This document shows, piece by piece, positions 58,152-64,000 of a stretch of DNA of 64,000 nucleotides. The DNA is from Pezizomycotina sp. ARF18 (taxonomy: Eukaryota > Ascomycota). A program made the translations under genes and the position numbers. Position 1 is the first letter of the stretch. Each line of letters opens with the position of its first letter. The notes beneath the pieces are model-generated. The model searched no databases, had not been told where the DNA came from, and was given only the letters and a program-made list of their open reading frames with translations. The DNA lies in NCBI GenBank assembly GCA_002224055.1, contig AZLU01000113.1, positions 62,001 to 126,000 of the forward strand. The letters run 5' to 3'.

Positions 58152-60247
58152 AGTCTTAAGTTACGCTCATAGTGCGTCATGCAAGGTACCCCATCAACGA
58201 TTTATGTTAACGGACTTCGGTTTCTTTTGTCTTTCTTCATCCGAAGTTCCTCCTGCAAGGTACAGCATGCTTTTCCGGGGATAATGAGATGCGGAGTGTG
58301 TGGAAGCTAACCCGAAAATTTTTTCGCCTTCCTGATATTGAAAAAGGACAAAGAAATGCCAACTGGCAAAATTTTGTTCTTTGCCAACTTCAGCAATAGT
58401 AGGAAAAAAAAAAAAAAATTAGCTGAGGTTGGCTAACCAATTTAGAAATACTCCAAAAAGGCAAAATTTGTGGGTATCAAAAGGGCTTTGCCAGTCTCCT
58501 GCTTCATCCCACGTCCTGGGGAGGGCTGGAGTTGTTAGGAAAGTACTAATATTGCTCTATTAAAAGTGAGAGTTTCAAGCGGTAGCTGAACCTGCGAGTG
58601 GACTTCGAAGGAATAGGAATGTTAAATCTTTAAGGAACAATTAAAAAAAAAAGAAAGAAAAAAAAGGGGGAGACTTTTTCCCTGTTAATAATAAACCTTT
58701 TCGACCGTGGTGATGGTATTAAACAGAGCATTTTCTATCATGATTTACGGGGGAGGTTTTACATCGGCATTCCTGTTCATCGATGTGATACGGCTTGGAG
58801 GTGAAAACGGAGTACACTTCAGACCTTAGGTGAGAGGGCAGTAGATAGGGGCTTATAGTTATGTATAGAAAGGGATAGGAACAGCGAAAGAAACAGAGTT
58901 GAAGGCGATGTTGAACGATTATGTTCGACCCCCTCCGTCCTGAAGACTGCTCACCCAGAGCGCATGTCTGCGTTTTCAAGTTGCGGTTTTTAAAGCTTGA
59001 CCATTTCTTCACAACGAACTCCAGCAGAATATTTTCCCCTTTACTTGCTATTTTCCCGATGCGTTGGAGAAGGGAGAAGCGGTAACTTCGAAAACAGCTG
59101 TCCTTACGGGCTCAGGCAATATGCATGTATTACCAAACTTGGAGATCTGTATTCTCGACCAAGCTCGAGAAGGCGAACGTACGCTTTGCTAAAAACAACC
59201 TCGCGTTTGATATGTCAAATAATATTCAAATATAGCCCATATATTATGTCCTCTCCTAATCATTGCAAAAATCTTGATACTTGGGCTCTCATATCATATT
59301 AGTTCTCGGTCGACAGTTTCCTAAGAATACTGTCTAGCAAAGAAAATTGAAAAGAAAAAAAAATAAAGATAGTTCTTTTTAGCTATCCTCATATCACACA
59401 ACGAGGTGAAACTTACGATTTGCAAAACGAGCCATCAACAGCATGTGCGTATATAGATACAATCAATACCTAGTCAATATCCAAGCACTCGAAACTCAAT
59501 CCACGAAACGGTGCCACGACTTCTGGAAGGCGCCTGCATGAAAGTTCTAACGGGGAGACGACGCACATATGGGTTGCCCAAGGTGTAAAATGCGGAGGCG
59601 CCATATCAAAGGTAATCCGACTGAAGAAGAGGCGGAATAACGAAACAGTTACAAGAGGATAATATTTGGCAATTAAAAAGGATGGGTTGGATAAAGCCGC
59701 GAAGGATTCCCAGTGACTTGATCTTTAAATAGTCCACATGCCAGGCCTGTATGGGAAGTGCATAGCTGATAGAGATGATTTCAGCTACTGGGCAGAATTA
59801 TTGTTGCGTAAATATCAGAAATACTAAAACTCTATATCACTGAACCTATAAAATCGTGAACTGAGGGATCGATCGGAGAAAACCAGAAAAGGCCATGAAT
59901 AGACGGAGATTACACCGTTATGCCAATGTATTACTAGTAAGTTTACAGGAAACCAAATTACTATAGATCCATAGCGTCCTATGTCCATAATTTAACTCGC
60001 AGAGTGGATAGGCTAACTAGCTCGGGGGCTTTATCATCCTGATTGTATTTCCATTACTTCTAGACCAAATTTACATACATGCTGAAAGTTGAAAGCTGGC
60101 TAGATCTCCTAGATAACGGCATTGAACAGAGAAGAAGTGTTTCTCATAGATCGTGCGCAGTAACAGACATTTTTATCGCAAATACCGCCCGCCAAACAAC
60201 AACGAAAAAAAAAAACCCCTAACAGCTAACCGCAGACGAACAAAGCG
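58152..60247. other. 2.1-kb gene-poor stretch
   Basis: Mixed poly-A/poly-G purine runs at 58395-58415 and 58640-58672. Partial repeats of GGCAAAATTT near 58367 and 58459 and of GCCAACT/TTGGCTAACC near 58355-58440 hint at a small degraded palindromic element. No coding or RNA gene supported. Confidence 0.45.
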
Positions 60248-60580
60248 ATGTGTAAAGATCGCACCCGGAAATACCAGAGCTGCGGACATACCAGAACAAC
60301 AAGAGAGCGTTGCAAGACGTTTGATACCGATGCAATTTGTCGACGAGTCACTGAGGTAGAAGTGACCCGCCGGGCACGTGGACGCTGTCAAAATTGTGTA
60401 CGTCTTTTGGAGGAGTCAATGCGATTACATCGTGAGAGGACCCAGAAAATAAGCACCGTCAAAGCTAAATTGATCGAAGAGGTGCGCGCCAGGAAGAGGC
60501 TGCGGGGTGAACAAAAACAAGCTGAAAAAGAAGAAGCCAACAAAACAATTAAGTGTGAGGGGTTGGAGCCAGTTGACTAG
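60248..60580 (+). CDS. small Cys/His fungal protein, possible zinc-binding
   Basis: Intact 110-codon frame. MCKDRTRKYQSCGHTRTTRE opens it, a layout common in small Pezizomycotina proteins (MC......Y..CGH....). C at residue 22, RRARGRCQNCVRLLEE (CxxC at about residues 47-50) and a Lys/Glu-rich helix to the C-terminus follow. The CGH and C..C elements could bind one zinc ion. No signal peptide, so probably intracellular. One of the few uninterrupted genes here. No experimental role known to me. Confidence 0.65.
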   Translation: MCKDRTRKYQSCGHTRTTRERCKTFDTDAICRRVTEVEVTRRARGRCQNCVRLLEESMRLHRERTQKISTVKAKLIEEVRARKRLRGEQKQAEKEEANKTIKCEGLEPVD

Positions 60581-61375
60581 ATAGCGCCTCTGAATAGTAT
60601 AGGTGGAAAAGTTTGATTGCATTTATCCCTAGATGTATTCTTTATTATTTTGTAGTTTTATAATTGGTACAAATAGCGTCATAAATATTTCTAAATTTTT
60701 TTTTTGTTTTAATTCGGGCCCAGAGAAGAGTCCAGTTGAAAGAATAGAGAGACTAGGGGTTCTGAGATTGGACTTATAAAAGCCCGAGTCCAAATATCCG
60801 AGTAAAATCAGCGCACGAAGAGGCGCCGAATGTGATAGAGTAAAAATACTTGTCTAGTCGGTGAAATATGATTGAAAACTTTCGTGCCGGAGAGGTTTAT
60901 ATCACCGAGACCAGGAATAACACGCCAATAAATCTCTCCAGACCAGTTTCAACGTATAGCCAGTTTGCTCCGTAGTGATATACGGAACAAGTTATAGTGT
61001 TTTTTCCGAAACCCAAGCCTATCATAAGAAAGATGCCTGGCAGTCCGTCCGGTTTGTCTCATTGCGTGATGTGTGGCACATAAATACCCAATATTTTTTC
61101 CCTTGCACTACTTTCTGAACGCTCGCGCAACATCCCAACGTTTCTATTAAGAGAGAAGGAAAATCGTCAACGCTTGACTAGACTCTAGGGGATTTTCCCA
61201 CACCAGACAAGTTTCACATAACACCTTGAACGGCTATGCATACCGAGGAGACAGCGATGATGACCACGACACCCGCCACTGCCCGACTGTCGCAAAACTA
61301 GGAAAGCGAAACTACGCGCCGCGCGGAAAGCACATGGGCAGGCGAGGCATTTAAGAGTAACCACAGATAAAAACT
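60581..61375. other. intergenic, no gene seen
   Basis: AT-rich. No coding or RNA support. Confidence 0.55.
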
Positions 61376-61597
61376 GTGGGTGCCATCGTGAAGACGAATG
61401 CAGAGCTAATGAGTGAGAAGATAGCTAAGATGAGGGAAGAGCGTTTAGAGAGGGCTGAAGACACAAAGGAGATGGAAGGCTTGGACCAGAAGAATGCGGA
61501 GCTGGAGACGATGGTTGAGGACGAGAGTGACTTGCATGGAAGGAAGGTAGAGGGAGAACAAGATGATTTCCTTGCCACAAATTATTTCCATACTTAG
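61376..61597 (+). CDS. short coiled-coil protein or exon (uncertain)
   Basis: MGAIVKTNAELMSEKIAKMR, then EERLERAEDTKEMEGLDQKN and a Glu-rich end: a 73-codon, strongly helical, acidic frame. It may be a fragment of a longer gene. The T28 tract ending GCAG directly downstream (61603-61634) looks like a 3' splice site, but no matching downstream exon is recognisable. Confidence 0.3.
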   Translation: MGAIVKTNAELMSEKIAKMREERLERAEDTKEMEGLDQKNAELETMVEDESDLHGRKVEGEQDDFLATNYFHT

Positions 61598-61602
61598 GGC
61601 AC

Positions 61603-61630
61603 TTTTTTTTTTTTTTTTTTTTTTTTTTTT
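61603..61630. repeat. T28 homopolymer followed by GCAG
   Basis: Twenty-eight consecutive T, the longest mononucleotide run in the window, then GCAG. It could be an extreme polypyrimidine tract before a 3' splice site or the inverse of a poly-A tail. Confidence 0.9.
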
Positions 61631-61634
61631 GCAG

Positions 61635-64000
61635 TATACGTCATACAAATTTATTACTGCCGCCTTGGATGTAAATCGGTATGATTTAATTTCTTGTCGT
61701 TTTGATACATGACGCCTCTTCGAGCGTCCCCGCCGCAGGTAGAGAAATCATTCATCTTGCTTCCTTGGCAGAGAGCTTCGCATATTCTGGCCTTGGAGAT
61801 CAGTTTTCCAGAGGCAGATATATTTGAGAGCGGAAATCGTTGTGTTATTTACCAAGCTCAATGCCCATATACGGTCACTTTAACCCAGGTCATCAGGTTT
61901 CGCTGCTCCTACCAATACTGCGCCGAGTACTGTCGAACGTTAAATGTATACGGGAAATAACATCTATATTAGGGCCATTGAAGCCGCTGAGAGGGTAGAA
62001 CCATCCAGAAGCTGTCGAGAAAAGCTTCGAATTGGATCAGAGCGAGCAGCCTAAATCTCATTCGATGAATAAGCAGGAAGGGGATGTGTGTAATCAAAAG
62101 GTCGCCGATTGTCGTAAAGGGAGAGCACTGGTAGATCGTGTAGGCAAGGGTTCTAATCGATTTGAGGGGTTTGGCGCTACGGAAAACCTGTTTGTCTTGT
62201 ATATGAACAACCGGCACACCGGTCTCTGCAAATCCTGCCCTGCTCGCTCGCGTACGCAGCAGAGAATGAGCGGCGGCCCTTCACGTCTTTAGTCCGGATT
62301 ACTAAACACTATTTAGACACTCGTCTTTTTTCTTGTATTGCGATCTATCTTGCATTGAGAGAAAGTGCTTAAGTATCAGCTGATGTTTGTTTTCAGCAGA
62401 GGGCGTTTTGAATAATCAGTCGGGTATTCACGTCGGTAAATAGGTCGAAAGTCCGTCCAGCTTGATATAGAATTATCCGCTCAAAGAATATGAAATAGCG
62501 CGGGTTTGAATGATTCTTTGCCTGAAAATTGGTCAATGGAAATAAGGGCGGGGGTTTGTTCGCGAAACGTTTGAAACTTCCACTTTGTCGAAATTAATTT
62601 CTTTGGCTGGCACTACAGCGAACCAATCAATACCCAAATGTTTCGTTTTTGATCCTTCTCTCTTAAAACTTTGCCGTTTGCCGTATATACATTCTTAAGA
62701 TAATATTTAGCTTCGATATAGACGTGCGTTAATTTTGAATGGTCTGATAGCCGAACGCCGTCTGTGTCACACTATCTTTGCTTGTTCGAACCTGACTCGG
62801 CGTGATTAAAGATATCGTGATAGATCTCTATCCGACTAGTCCACGGCCCGATAGCTGATATTGCAGAAAAACTTGACTAGACCCGATGCGGTCCGTGTGT
62901 GAGAAAATAAACCGGCAACACGACAATTCACGTGTGGGGGGTGTTGTGTCAGTGTTTGGGCATAATATTTTTGAATCCTCTCGACCCGACGCAATGGTTC
63001 CAGAAGAAATCAAGTTGCCTTTATGCAAGTTTAGCGGGGATTGAAAGAATAATGAAATTGCTTTGCTTTGCAGGATCGGAGTGTTTTAGTCTCTATCGTC
63101 ACTGGACATTAGTGATCGCGGGAGCGAAACCTTTGGGAATATTGGGAGGAAAACAATCAAATTATGTCAATCTCGACACAAGGGACGATGATGATACGAA
63201 CGCCCAATCATTATTGCCTCACGACACTAGAAAACGCCAAATAAGAGGAATCATGACAAAATGGGTCGAACGATATTACAAGTTACGATCGGAGAGACCG
63301 CCGAAGTCTCCCCCGCCCTTATCTGGCATTGGGCATTACGTATGAGAGGTATGACCTGTGCCCTTCTCTTCGAGAAAGCCAACCGGGCGGTCTCTTGTTA
63401 GGATAGACGGGGGGTTTTCCCTCGTGAGTCCAATCGGTCAATCCCTAAGGGCGAAAATTCCCTGGAGAAACATGATCGGGTTCTGCCATTGCCCCATCAC
63501 GGTCCGTCCAACGGAAACTTATCCACTGATGTTCGTCTCTGCTTGGCCGATTTATTTCTTTCTTCAGAAATCGGGAAAGTGGAGAAGAAATACCTAAACC
63601 TTCACGTTTGTTGCAGTTGGATACAACATCCCCAACGCTAAAGCGGTTTCCTTTACCTGTAGTGTTTTCAGTGCTTGTCCTGAGACTCTGGAGAGTAAAT
63701 TGTCTTGCCAAGAAATACGGTAGAACAAAGAAAAACTGGAGAGGGGTTTTTTTTTGTTCGGCTTCAGCGTCCAATCAGCTATAGACGGGGTTAGAGAGTA
63801 CAGTACATGGATTGGAGTCCAGCAAATGCTGCCAGTGCATACTTGGTAGGACAAGCCGGACGAACCGGGGAACCGTTTTACGTTCCGGGACACGCTCCCC
63901 TAAGCTGTTCGGGGTCTTATTAGCTGGGGGTTCCTAAAATGGGGACATGATTGGCACACGTAGCGGCCATAGGCCCCATATTTTTACAGCGAAAATAGAC
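61635..64000. other. right-edge stretch without a supported gene
   Basis: The longest frames are 61709-61960, 62032-62292 and 62932-63345 (137 codons, MWGVLCQCLGIIFLNPLDPT...). None shows a family motif, and lengths are within chance expectation. The window ends without a recognisable gene start. Confidence 0.45.

Overview
The window is nuclear DNA of a filamentous ascomycete, most likely Pezizomycotina. The evidence is short GT-AG introns, widely spaced genes, and families typical of that group: a NACHT-ankyrin type protein, a PTH11-like 'rhodopsin-domain' membrane protein, F-box proteins, a secreted S8 subtilase, a secreted intradiol dioxygenase, small secreted cysteine-rich proteins and a Kex2-type repeat precursor. 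The class cannot be fixed by eye. I found no tRNA, rRNA or CRISPR array and no recognisable transposase or retroelement protein.

Layout. 0-1.5 kb: ankyrin gene entering from the left edge. 2.7-3.5 kb: conserved-looking unknown (-). 4.3-6.4 kb: von Willebrand A-like protein (-). 8.3-14.8 kb: three tandem F-box/LRR-like genes (+), the second and third close paralogues. 17.1-18.6 kb: PTH11-like membrane protein (+). 18.9-19.4 kb: small one-TM protein (-). 20.4-21.8 kb: subtilase (-). 21.9-25.6 kb: no assignable gene. 25.6-27.4 kb: cytochrome P450 (+), convergent with an intradiol dioxygenase (-, 27.7-29.3 kb). 32.1-32.7 kb: secreted unknown (+). 33.0-34.1 kb: short-chain dehydrogenase (-). 35.7-37.5 kb: polytopic membrane protein with two internal tandem duplications (-). 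39.0 kb: an inverted-repeat element. 40.5-42.1 kb: NACHT-ankyrin fragment (-). 42.5-43.8 kb: FAD monooxygenase (-). 45.8-46.2 kb: secreted Cys-rich protein (-). 47.4-47.9 kb: antibiotic-biosynthesis-monooxygenase (ABM)-type protein (-). 48.8-49.7 kb: Kex2-processed repeat precursor (-). 50.8-51.7 kb: a diverged direct repeat. 51.9-52.3 kb: secreted knottin-like Cys-rich protein (+). 52.9-56.2 kb: large coiled-coil protein with a C-terminal cysteine cluster (-). 60.2-60.6 kb: small Cys/His protein (+).

One feature dominates reading. Almost every recognisable gene is interrupted by single-base frame changes, while in-frame nonsense codons are rare and catalytic motifs survive. The 234-bp duplication at 36.2-36.6 kb shows why: its copies differ almost only by one-base length changes. 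Uncorrected sequencing indels are therefore the likeliest cause, and most genes here should be treated as probably functional with a damaged consensus. For that reason many CDS spans below run across more than one frame.

The most interesting content is the secretome in the right half. The repeat precursor at 48.8-49.7 kb has a signal peptide and about seven copies of a PPAGFDPSxRRG motif flanked by dibasic sites. The knottin-like protein at 51.9 kb is easily missed because no long open frame covers it. No UstYa/DUF3328-type tailoring gene was seen, so a RiPP (ribosomally made, post-translationally modified peptide) pathway is only a hypothesis.
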